DNA from: Rusavskia elegans | Taxonomy: Eukaryota; Ascomycota; Lecanoromycetes; Teloschistales; Teloschistaceae | DNA length: 64,000 nt | Assembly: GCA_011316305.1 (NCBI GenBank) | Contig: SAUG01000109.1 | Span: 62,001 to 126,000, forward strand | Reading direction: 5' to 3' | Shown: piece by piece, positions 12,801 to 23,532 of the stretch | Layout of the letters: each line of letters begins with the position of its first letter | Position numbering within the stretch: position 1 is the first letter of the stretch | Position numbers and translations under genes: made by a program | Notes under the pieces: model-generated | What the model was told of the DNA's origin: nothing | Databases searched by the model: none | The model's input: the letters and a program-made list of their open reading frames with translations, nothing else

Positions 12801-13849
12801 TTAGTTTCGGAAAATTTAGTCGAAGAAATTTTAAAAAGTTATAGATAATATATATTCGAAGCGATATATAATTAATATATAATTTTATCTTTCTAGATTT
12901 ATACTTTCTGAATATTATAATTATGTACTAAAATATACTACTTCTAGAAATCTTTTCTAAAAATTAGATTATACTTTATATCTAGTATTATATAAAAAAT
13001 AGTAGTAGAAAAAACTTTATAAAACTATAAAAATTCTATTACTTCTAAAATATCTATAGATTTACTACCTTTAATCTATATTCTATCTAATAACTACTAA
13101 AATTTCAATTCTGAAAAATAATAATACGTCTAGTAATAAAGTAGTTAATAGTATTTAAATTAAACCGTATTTATTTATTAGAATCTAGTATTCGATCTAT
13201 ATATAAATGTCGTTTACTATCCTATATATCTTTAAATAATAGTATTATATTACGGAAAATAGTTAAAATCCTTTCCGACGTTCTTTTAGAAATTATTTCT
13301 AATTTTTCGATTTTTACTTTAGTTAGACCAAGCTAATTTTCTATTATTAAAGGCTTTTTATTAATATTATATATATACTTGGATATATATAATACTATTT
13401 ATATTCTAATAATCTATTATTTTCTATCGTTAATAGATTTTTTTAAAAAAAAAGTTTATTTTATAGAAATATATCCCGAAATATAAACGTTCCGGTAATT
13501 TTTTTCGCGAAAGCTAGATTTTCTATAATTATAGTATTTATTCGGATTATTTATTCTCTTTCGTCTATTTCTTTTTCTTTAACTACTTCGGCTACGGCTA
13601 AATCTACGGCCGTATTAACTACTAGTATCTATAAAGTTAACTTCGGTAGTATTAGATTATTCGCTCGTTAAAATAGCTATAATATTATAGTTACTATAAC
13701 GTTTAGTATTAATCTTTTCGAATATTATTATAGTATTTATAATAACTATTATATTTACGAATTATTTACTTTATTATTATAAAACTAGATACTATTCGAT
13801 AGTTTACTAAATATTAGATTTCAAATAATTAATAGAATATTTTAAAATA
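9880..13849 (-). pseudogene. gypsy gag-pol relic of element V
   Basis: On the minus strand the degraded frame reads an RNase H stretch (FIIETDIFDF ... YDYTIY.KIFAIKEF.R.WRYY, ~11,440-11,760), RT-to-RNase H linker sequence around 11,800-11,950, and an integrase core (IFYYLRINSTIKRF then TTRFLSFYLVYSVNPIL, ~9,880-10,300). The last matches the SPFYLVYG-NP-LP signature of fungal Ty3/gypsy integrases. A MITE at 10456-10871 splits the integrase. The gag part should lie towards 12,300-13,849. Stops occupy Gln and Trp positions. Confidence 0.7.
10456..10871 (+). mobile_element. hAT-like MITE, copy 5 (perfect TIR and TSD)
   Basis: The best preserved copy, 416 bp, with perfect 11-bp TIRs (TAGACTGGCCG and its complement) and an identical 8-bp duplication CTTTTTAG at 10448-10455 and 10872-10879. 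It is inserted in the integrase relic of V. An 8-bp TSD with a TAG-type terminus is the hallmark of hAT superfamily elements. Confidence 0.92.
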
Positions 13850-13854
13850 GTAAA

Positions 13855-14096
13855 TATTATAGATCGATTTAAGATAATAATAATACCTTGATGTTTCTAT
13901 ATAGGTGGAAAGTTTATCTATAAACAAGCGAATAAGGCTGAACGCTAGACCTAATTGGGTAACGAATTCTATAGAGCTAATAAACCGCGGTTGACGGGGC
14001 TTAGTCAGCGTATTAGTCAGCCGGTACTATCGGCTAGTACGTCTATATCCACTAAATTCTATATAGGTTCTAGATGATTTAAATAGCTTATAATTA
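13855..14096 (-). repeat. 3' LTR of W
   Basis: About 242 bp, direct repeat of 29934-30174. It starts TATTATAGATC (TG changed to TA) on the plus strand and ends near CTTATAATTA. It is GC-richer and keeps more CA and TG than its surroundings. Confidence 0.8.
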
Positions 14097-14189
14097 ATAC
14101 TACTAAGACGGAAAAAAGGTATCGTTTTTGATACGCTTGTATTAAACGTTTAAAAGCTTTAAAAACGTTAAAACTGAAAGCGCTAAAAA

Positions 14190-14320
14190 GTTAAAAAGAA
14201 AATAGCGCTACTAGAAATCGAACCTAGATCTACCGGATTATATATTTAAATATATGAAAACGATCGCCTCCGGTATACGCTGCTACTACGTTATGGCGTC
14301 TGGTAATAGAATCTTCGAAT
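14190..14320 (-). ncRNA. tRNA-like sequence (pseudo-tRNA or SINE head)
   Basis: On the minus strand a T-arm-like hairpin (CTAGG-TTCGATT-TCTAG) contains a polymerase III B-box-like motif. It is preceded by an anticodon-stem-like pair ACCGGA/TCCGGT enclosing ~31 nt, as in an intron-containing tRNA. Upstream GTAGTAGCAGCG resembles a degenerate A box. The acceptor stem does not pair and the loop lacks the usual T33, so this is not a functional tRNA. It may be a tRNA relic or the head of a second SINE type next to the W LTR. Confidence 0.35.
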
Positions 14321-14634
14321 TAGAATCTATTAGATAGTAGTGGTATCTTGCCGAATATAAAAAGAAATATAATTATACCAGGTCGAACGTATAAAACGCC
14401 GGTAAGATATAATAATTTATAAACGTTTTAACTTTAATCCGAAATAGTATAGGAGGTTTACTAGCAGCGCGGATATTTAAAGCTCCGATTACTATAATAC
14501 TACTAGGGTATAATTAGATTATTACTAATAACGAAATCTAGATAAAAGAGAGAAACGTTATTATATTCGTTAATAAAGTCTATATAGTACGTTTAATTTT
14601 ATAATCTATACCAGCTATTATATTACGGTCTATA

Positions 14635-15250
14635 TATTATAAATACGGGCGGCGTGCTTTAGAAAACGTGGTAGTATTCAATATAACGCTGGATTCTCTA
14701 TTACGCCTCGACAGGCAGGAATATATAGGACGGCCTAGATATTAGTACTTGTAAATATCTTAGTAGTTTTAGTAAATAAATACTATAAATACCTTTAATT
14801 TTAGTAGTTTTAATAAGTAAATACTATAAATACCTTTAATTTTAGAAGTTTTAGTAAGTAGATACTATAAATACCTTTGAATTTAGTAGGTTTAGTAAAT
14901 AAATACTAAAAATACCTTTAATTTTAGTAGTTTTAGTAAATAAATACTATAAATACCTTTAATCTTAGTAGTTTTAGTAAATAAATACTATAAAATAAAG
15001 CTATTTTAGTTATTTTAGTCTATAAATAACCTAAGTAGTAGAAAATTTTATTTATTTATATAAATCCCGAACTCGACGCTTTTATAGCTTATATTTAATT
15101 TATTAATTACTACTATATATTATTTTAGTAATCGAACTAATTTATTTTTAATTAAATTAAATAATTATCCGTTATACCTCTATATATAGATATATTAATA
15201 AGTTTAACTAATTTTCAGAAATACTAGACCTTCTAGATAGTTTTAAAATA
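14635..15250 (+). repeat. 5' LTR of Y with a 41-bp tandem repeat
   Basis: A 616-bp LTR that aligns with 22911-23527 along its whole length. From ~14,765 to ~15,000 it holds six imperfect ~41-bp units (core TTTTAGTAAATAAATACTAT). Its first 130 bp keep CG-rich sequence (GGGCGGCGTGCTTTAGAAAA). Confidence 0.85.
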
Positions 15251-16803
15251 TTTTAAATACTTTTAGGATATCTATTATAGATTAATATTAAACTTCTATT
15301 CTAAATAATTCTAATTCTATAGTAAATAAGTCCGAATCTAAAAAAAAGAAAATCTAAATAAAAGATAATAGTAGTAATAAAAAAGATAGTATTTCTATTA
15401 CTAACTAAAACTTTTATAGTATTAAAGTTAATAAATCCGATAAATACTATAAAGATCGTAATAAACTCGAAAATTAGTTTATATAATTAGATATATACTT
15501 TATATTCTTTCTAATATATAAAGAAAAGAAAATTTTCTTTACTATATTTTACCTTCGAAAGCAAGTTTAATACTAGATAAAATCTCTCCTTCGCTAATAT
15601 ATAGACGATAAAAAAAAATCGCGAACGTATTTTTATATAGTTTATAAAATTTAAAAAAGCTATTTATAAAATCGTTAGAATTTTAAATAAAATCCTAATT
15701 ACTAAACGCTTTATTTAATACTTTTCGTAGAAAAATATAGTATTTAACTACGTTATACGATTAAAAGAATAGGTACTACTAACGGAATAGAATAATAACG
15801 CCCTATATATAATATTTAGATAAAGATTTAGAAAGCGAATAAAAGATAAATTTATATATAATAGTCGAATATATAATATACTAGATAATCTAATTAAAAT
15901 ATCTATCGACTTCGATAATAAACTCTATAAAAAAGATATAAAAAAGCTCTATAATAGCGAATTATAAAATAATATAGGACGTTATCCGAAACAAACCTAT
16001 AGAAAGCTATAGCTAGATAAAAACCGGAAATAGCTACGACAAATCTATACTAATAGAACTAGACTCTATATAATAGCGACGTAAAGGGAAGAATCTAAAA
16101 AGTAGTAAAAGGAATAAAAATCCTAAAACGTACTATAATTATAATAAACTAGACTATTTTATAAAAGAATATCGGTTAAATGGAATATAATAATAATAGT
16201 TTAATACTATATTACGGAAAGATTCTAAAAACTAGTAAGAAATAATTTTAAAAAACGATAATAATAGTTTTAAACTTTAGAAAACCAGTTTAGATAAAAA
16301 AAATTTATATTTATAGAAAATAATAAAGTACTCCAGGAAGCTAGAATAAATAATACTTCGCTATAAATATTAGTAGAATCTACTAGAAAAAAAGCCGCCT
16401 CTAGATAGAAAATTATAATAATAAAAGATATTAGACCGATATATCTTTAAATTCTTTATAATAAAAAATTAGTAAAGGAAAAATTTATAGTAATCTATAA
16501 AGGATTTAAAAATATTTATAAAATATATATTTAAAAAAAATACCTATAAAATAACTAGTAGAACTAAAAAATAAATAAGATTATTAATTTATTAGAAAAG
16601 AAATTAGAAAGTAATATTTCTAAAAATAAAGATATTTTTATACCGATATTATAATAGAAAAATATAATAATAGGAAATTAATATATACTATTTAGTTAGA
16701 CTATCTACTATAATAATAACTATAGAATCTATAAATTAGAAAAGAAAAGAGCCGGATAGTATCTATTAAAACTATATCGATACGCTTCTATAATATCTAT
16801 TTA

Positions 16804-17344
16804 TCAGCATTTCCTAAAACCGATTTAAAGCCGGTCTCAGCCGTTTTAGCCGTCTCAGCCGGTTTCGGGTATACCCGAAGCTGCGTAGCTGCGCGGCTAA
16901 GACGGCTAAAAAGATTTAGAGATTCGATTTTAAATTCGTTTAAGTCTTTATTAGTTAGTAGGCCTATATACGCCTATATATACCGCTAGACTAGCTTCGT
17001 CTAGATCGAAAATATTAGATTTCCTTACTAGAATCTAATAAGATTAGATCTAGCATGATTTATTAAATAGATATTCGACTTCCGTTATTTTCGCTTTTAG
17101 CGGCGACCGCTAAACTTTATTTTCGAGTTAGATTATATAAGCTTATTTTTAGCTTATATATAGATCCTATTTTTAGCTGTTTACTAAATAGATATTCGTA
17201 CTATAGATACTATTAGAATTCTAATCTATCGAAAATCTATTTTTTGGATTTTTAGATTATTTGAATTAATTGGATTATTTGGATTATTAGGATTATATGG
17301 CTGTTAGCCGGTCTAATCTGAAAATCCATTTCAGGATCCGTTGA
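16804..17344. mobile_element. Small mariner-like (TA target) element
   Basis: A 541-bp insertion between gag and pol of Y that keeps CA, TG and GC-rich stretches unlike its surroundings. Its ends form an imperfect ~25-bp inverted repeat (left TCAGCATTTCCTAAAACCGA, right complement TCAACGGATCCTGAAATGGA), and both sides are bordered by TA. TA duplication and size suggest a Tc1/mariner-type MITE. I cannot see a second copy here. Confidence 0.45.
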
Positions 17345-17417
17345 TATTAAAATCGAAAGTTATAATATTTATATATATTCCGAATATATTATATATAGTA
17401 GATATAAATACTAGAAA

Positions 17418-17839
17418 GGCCTGGGTAGCGCAGTAGCAACGCTGCGTGACCTAGAGGCCCGGCGGATCTAGCGCTTTTCGGAGTTAACGGAGTTAATCCG
17501 ACAGGTCGGGAGTTCGAATCTTTCGAAGGCTAACCTAAATACTTAAGTTTTTTCTATCGATAAAGTCGGTTTTATATAGAGTTTTTATATAAAGGGCTTA
17601 TATAGTAGATTATCTTAGCTTAAAATAACTAATTCGATCGAAGGAAATTAAGTTAATTAAAATTAAATAGATTATAGTTTCCTTCTAGATTTTAGTCTAG
17701 ATCTAATTCTTTCGGGAATTTTTAATTCGAATTTTTAGTAAAATACTTAAGTACTAAATAATTATATAATCTAATCGGTTTAACGCCTCTAGCGTTAGAA
17801 TCGTAAAAGACTAAAATCAAAATCCGAATAATTAATCGT
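17418..17839 (+). mobile_element. tRNA-headed SINE, copy 1
   Basis: A 422-bp element starting GGCCTGGGTAGCGCAGTAG, like the 5' half of an elongator tRNA-Met, with an A box (17426-17436) and a B box (AGTTCGAATCT, 17511-17521) 75 nt apart. The rest is an AT-rich body ending AATTAATCGT. It is flanked by a 16-bp target duplication (17402-17417 and 17840-17855, ATATAAATACTAGAA plus A or G). An identical-length copy lies at 31622-32043. tRNA head, internal pol III promoter and long TSDs define a SINE moved by a LINE. Confidence 0.9.
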
Positions 17840-19578
17840 ATATAAATACTAGAAGAAATAATAAAAAAGAAATAAAACCTTTAATTAGAAACTCTATAGA
17901 TATATTTTATAAAGAAATTATAAAAATAAAAAATATAAGAATATAAATTATAATTCGTAAAAAGTTAAAATCTCGCAGTAATAGATATACTATAAGTATA
18001 TAACTTTATAGTCCGGAAAAAGTAACTGAATTTAGCTAGCTATATATAAATATACTCGAAATTAAAATAATTATTAAAATTAATAATAAATTATAAAAGA
18101 TTAAAGTATTTATTAATTTAAACGTAACCGGAAGTTTTATATTAAAAGATTTAACTAAAAAGTAAAGATTCCTTCGAACTAAAAAAAAAATCTATATAAT
18201 TTAATAGTTATTAATAGAAATAAGATACTAAATAGAGATAAAAAGGTTATAAAAAAAACGATACTATTTTAAATAATAATTAATTAATATTAAAAGAAAG
18301 AATTAGTTTAATATTATTCGGATAGGTAGCTATAAAATCGTATTTAAAATTCTTTAATTAAAAGATTATAATCTAGTAATAGATTAAAAGCAAAAAATAT
18401 TTAATTTTAAATAATATTTCTATTTAGAAAATATCTAGTCTACGCCGAAATAGTATTTTCGAATAAATAAAAAATAGAATATAAAACGCGAATTTATAGT
18501 TTCGAAAAAAGAAAATTTAAAAACTATTTAGATCCGATTTATTAGATACCGGTAGAAATTAGTTAGATTAATAAAATAAAAGTAGAAAGGAAAATTATAA
18601 ACCTTTTAAAAACTTCATACTATCTAATAAAAAGTTAATAGAAAATCTATTAGAAAATATTCTAGATAAATATAAAAATTAAATAAACTTATTTTAGAAA
18701 AAAATAACTATAATAATACTATCTAAATATTAAATATAAAATTATAAAATTAGATTTAAACCAGATAAATAATCTATATTAAGATTTATCTATCTATTAT
18801 TTATAACGGAACCCGAAATATTCTATAAATATTTAGATAAAAATATAAAAAAGAGATTTATTAGAAAATTTTAATTACCGGCAGGATATCTAATCCTTTT
18901 TATATCTAAAATAAATAGAATATTCCGCCTATATATTAATTATCGGAAGCTAAACGATATTATAATTAAAAATCGATATCTACTACTAAATATTAGTAAA
19001 TTTTAAAATAGATTTTCTAGAATATAATATATTATAAAATTCGATTTTTAAAAAATATATAATCTTATATAAATAAAGACCGGAAAAAATTAAAAAATAG
19101 TTTTCCGAATAAAATATAGTTATAATAAATATATAATTATACTATTTATATTTATAAATATTCCGGTAACCTATTAAAATATAATTAATAATATATTTAG
19201 AAAATATCTGGATATATTTATTATCGCCTATTTTAATAATATTTTAATAAAATTCTTAAATATTTAGAAAGGAAAGATTTACGCTATAAACTAGAAAAAT
19301 ATAAATTCTATAAAAAAATATTTAATTTTTTAGGATTTATTATAGAATATAACAGATTATATATCGGTTCTAGTAAACTAAAAGCTATTATAAAATAGAA
19401 AATATCGATAAATATAAAAAAAATATAAAATTTTTTCGGATTTATAAACTATAACTAAAAGTTTATAAAAAATTATTTTAAAAGAACTTTCGCTTTAATA
19501 ACTTTAATAAAAGATACTATTAAATAGTATTAGAAAAAAAAATAGTAAATATTTAAAAATTTTAAAAGAAAATATATT

Positions 19579-20560
19579 TAGTTAATTTGTTTTGGTTTTG
19601 GTACCCGGTAAACCAGTGGTTCGGTAAGCAAATCAAGCGTTGATATACCAGTATTAAATACGCGGTAGCAGAACTTGTACCCTAGTTTAGTTAATATAAA
19701 TAACGGTTCTTTCTATAGAATTTTAATTTAAATTTGCTTAGTAATATAATATATCCTTCTACCGATAATTTAATATAGAAATTTTTATAGATAAATATAC
19801 CTCGCAGTTATCGCTTTTTCTTTTTTTTCTTTTACTAGTAATATAAGCTATACCCTCGTAAATACTACGACTTACTAAAAGCCTTTACGTATATATATAC
19901 TCTCGTAACAGCTATAGCTATAAGCTAAACTAGACGGTAGTATCTATATCCGTAATAACTATATCTAACCGCGCGGTCGTCGACTACCTTATTATAGCTA
20001 GAGTAACCTATTTCGACTTCGATAAAGATCTTCTTTTTACCGCCTTTAAAACGCGCTATCCGACTTCCCTACCTCCTTTTAACCTAATCGACCGGGTAAA
20101 GCTTCTAGCTATAGTAGCCAGCGTACTATTTAGCGATCCTTTTAAAGCTAAATAGGCTAAAAAGTATCTTAATAGTTTAGCGGAGTTTTTAGGTACGGGT
20201 TATACGATAAGTATAGCCGAGGTAACAGACGTAGATAATTACTTCGCAGTATAGTAGGTAGATATAGCGGAAATACTAGAAGCTGATAATTATATATAAC
20301 GTCGAGGAAGGACTGGTAGACCGAAGACTGCGAGTAACGAAGTTATATTTATATAGTAGAGGATTCGTAATCGAATAAAGAAGGAAATAGTTAAAGAGAA
20401 GTAATTAACGCTGTAAATCTTGCCTGACGAACTATATACCTTTAGCTATAAAAATTTCTTTATATATAAAATATAATAATCGTTGCCGTATATAACGTTA
20501 ATAAAATATATATATATATATAAAAACTCAATATAATCCCAGATAGAAACCTTCTAGGAA
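19579..20560 (+). repeat. Unidentified repeat with a relict reading frame, copy 1
   Basis: About 980 bp inserted in the RNase H region of Y. Its first ~180 bp (TTTTGGTTTTGGTACCCGG onward) recur in inverse orientation at 45297-45490. Near-duplicate AAGAAAATATAT-type sequence borders both ends, suggesting a ~15-bp TSD. One plus-strand frame (~19,900-20,470) reads for ~180 residues with TAG codons only where Gln or Trp could stand (for example AEVTDVDNYFAV, RRGRTGRPKTASNEV). I do not recognise the protein. Confidence 0.5.
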
Positions 20561-22910
20561 AGAAAGAAAATATATATAAGATCTAGTATTTAAAATATTT
20601 AATCCGAAAAAACTATTAAAAATAGAATCGGATTTATTAAATCTAGCTATAGATATATATCTTCTATAATAATATAGTTATAAATAGTAACCGATAATAT
20701 ATATATCTAAAAAACTATTACTAACGGAACAGAATTATAATATCTATAATATAAAATAACTAGCTATAATAGCTATATTAAAATAGCAGAAAATATATAT
20801 TAAACGATTACTAAAATTAATAATTTTTATAGATTATAAAAATCTTCTATACTTTATAATAATAATATAATTTAATTGAAAATAAATATAATAATCTAAA
20901 TTCCTCGGTTAATATAAATTTAAAATATATTATATTCTAGATAAAAAAATAAAAAAATAGATATTTTAAATCGGAAAAATAATTATATAAAAATAAAAAA
21001 GAGTTTTAATAATAATATCTTTAAAATAAACAAAAATAGATTACTATTAGTAAATAAATATAAAATAAATATAATACTACGTATATTAAAAGACGACTAA
21101 AAATAGTTTCCTATTTAAAAAGGAAAACTATAAATACTAGATAATAAAATCGATAAATATATTAAAAAGTACTATAATAGAATATTATTAAAATATTTAG
21201 ATATAATAAAAATAATATAATTTTTCTAATAAAATTATTAGTTTTCTAATATAAAGTAATAAGTCGAAGTATATATTAAAAAATATTTTAGTAATTAGTA
21301 AAATAAGTATACTATATATACTCGTTATAGAAAAATTTAGTATTAGAAACTACCGGATTTACTATAGAAGAAAGTTATATTAGATTTTATTATTAAACTT
21401 CTAAAATCGAATAATCTAATAATAAAGATAGAATACGATTTAATATTTAGTATAATAGATGGACTAACGAATTATATTTATATAATTCTATTATAAAAAG
21501 ATTTTATAGTAGAATAACTTAGATTTACTATTCTAGATCGATTATTTTAGTACTATAGACTACTAGAGATATTAATAAATAATAGAAATAAACTCTTTAC
21601 TTTAAACTATTAGAGAACTCTTATTCCTTTATTTATTATAAAATTAAAAATATTAATAGTTTTCTATCCGATAATAGATAGATAGATAAAATATATTAAC
21701 CAAACTTTAGATTAATATCTAAAGTACTATATTAATAATATTTAGAATAATAAGATTTTACTTTTACTAATAGTATAATTAGCGTTTAATAATAAGAAAT
21801 TAAATATAATAAAAGAAAGACCGTTCTATATTAAAAATAGGAAAAATCCGAATTTATTTAAATAACCGCTACTATATATATTAACGAAATTAGCGATCTA
21901 AAAAATTAATATTTAGTAAAAAATCTATAGAAATATCCGAAAAATATAAAAATATTCGGATAATTACTATAATAAAAAGTAAAAAATAGTATTTTAACTA
22001 AAAAAAGAAGATAAAATATACCTTTTTATAAAAAATCTAAAAACGAGAATTCTAAATAGGAAATTTAACTATATTAAAATCAGATTATTTTTAATTAGAG
22101 AAATTAGAAGATTTTAGAACTTTAAACTCGATTTATCTAAAAACGCTAAAATATATCTAGTAATCTATATATTTCTTTTAGAATTAGCCGAACTCGGAAC
22201 GCTATTATAATAGACGTTTAACTTTAAAATATAAGAGAAAAATACTTTTATAGTCGAGAAGATCCTATAGTAAAAAGATTAGAACTATCTAATTAAATAA
22301 AAAGGTTATTCTATTTCGGAAAATATTTAGAAATCTAGAAAATATTTAGTTAATTATTAGAAGGTTTTATAATAGTTCTATTAAAAGAAACTAAAAAAGT
22401 TATCGACTAGCTAAAATTATTAGATAGAATTATCTGCTCGGAAGTTATATCGATAAAAAAATTCAAATTAATAGAAAGAATCGGATCTATATTACTTTTA
22501 TATTCTAACTTTTTAAGATTTTATACTTTACTATTAACTATAATACGCTATTCCTTTTTAATATAATTTAATTAATAAAATAGACGCTGTTATTTTATAT
22601 ACGCTATATATAATTCTCTTTCTAATTTTTTATAATTATTTTTAAAACGACGCTAACGCGTAGTATCTAATAAAATAAGGTTATAAAGATAAGCTTATTT
22701 TATATAATTAATATATTTCTCGGAATTATTACTAATATAATAAAGTTTTTCTAATTAGAAATAATTTTAATAAAAATATATAGTTAATATATCTATATTT
22801 AATAATAGGGCTTTTTTATAATAATTTTTAGTTAATAACCTTTTCTTTTTATCTATAAAAAAGAAGGACGGATAGTTTTTTAAAATAAAAAATCTAAAAA
22901 AAAAACCTAG

Positions 22911-23527
22911 TATTATAAATACAGGCAGCGTATTTTAGAAAACGCGGTAGTATTTAGTATAGTACTAGATTTTCTATTACGCTTCGATAGGTAGAAATAT
23001 ATAGGACAGCCTAGATATTAGTACTAGCAAGTATCTTAGTAGATTTAGTAAGTAAATATTATAAATACCTTTAATTTTAGTAGCTTTAATAAATAAATAC
23101 TATAAATACTTTTAATTTTAGTAGTTTTTGTAAATAAATATTATAAATATCTTTAATCTTAGTAGTCTTAGTAGATAAATACTATAAATACCTTTAATTT
23201 TAGTAGTTTTAGTAAATAAATACTAGAAATACTTTTTATTTTAATAGTTTTAGTAAATAAGTACTATAAAATAAAGCTATTTTAGTTATTTTAATCTATA
23301 AATAATCTAAACAGTAGAGGATTTTATTTATCTATATAGATCCCGAACTTGATAATTTTATAGCTCGTATTAAATTTATTAGTTATCGCTATATACTATT
23401 CTAATAATTAAACTAATTTGTTTTTAATTAATTTAAATAATTATCTATTATATCTCCGTTTATAGATATACTAATAAGTCCAATCAATTTTTAAAGATAT
23501 CAAATCCTTCTAGGTAGCCCTTTAATA
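22911..23527 (+). repeat. 3' LTR of Y
   Basis: 617 bp, preceded by a purine tract (AAAAAAAAAACC) that fits a polypurine tract. It contains the same six-unit 41-bp tandem array as the 5' LTR. The end TTTAATA is followed by the TTATA duplication. Confidence 0.85.
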
Positions 23528-23532
23528 TTATA

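Larger units (their letters stand above)
15260..22360 (+). pseudogene. gag-pol relic of chromovirus Y
   Basis: Reading through RIP stops, gag ends with a zinc knuckle (YYNYNKLDYFIKEY for CX2CX4HX4C, ~16,131-16,175). The RT shows YINYRKLND...IKNRYLLL (~18,925-18,990) and YFNNILI (~19,228-19,250) in place of the catalytic Y-DD box. RNase H begins before 19,580 and resumes near 20,595 (FNPKKLLKIESD) after an insertion. The integrase core is at ~21,370-21,640 and the chromodomain at ~22,285-22,350. No frame is open. Confidence 0.8.
14635..23527 (+). mobile_element. Ty3/gypsy chromovirus Y, full length, with three insertions
   Basis: LTRs of 616-617 bp (14635-15250 and 22911-23527) flank a plus-strand gag, protease, RT, RNase H, integrase and chromodomain order. 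The 5-bp duplication reads CTATA (14630-14634) and TTATA (23528-23532), a C-to-T difference. Y is inserted in the integrase end of W. Inside Y lie a mariner-like small element (16804-17344), a SINE (17418-17839) and an unidentified repeat (~19579-20560). Without them Y is ~6.9 kb. Confidence 0.88.
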
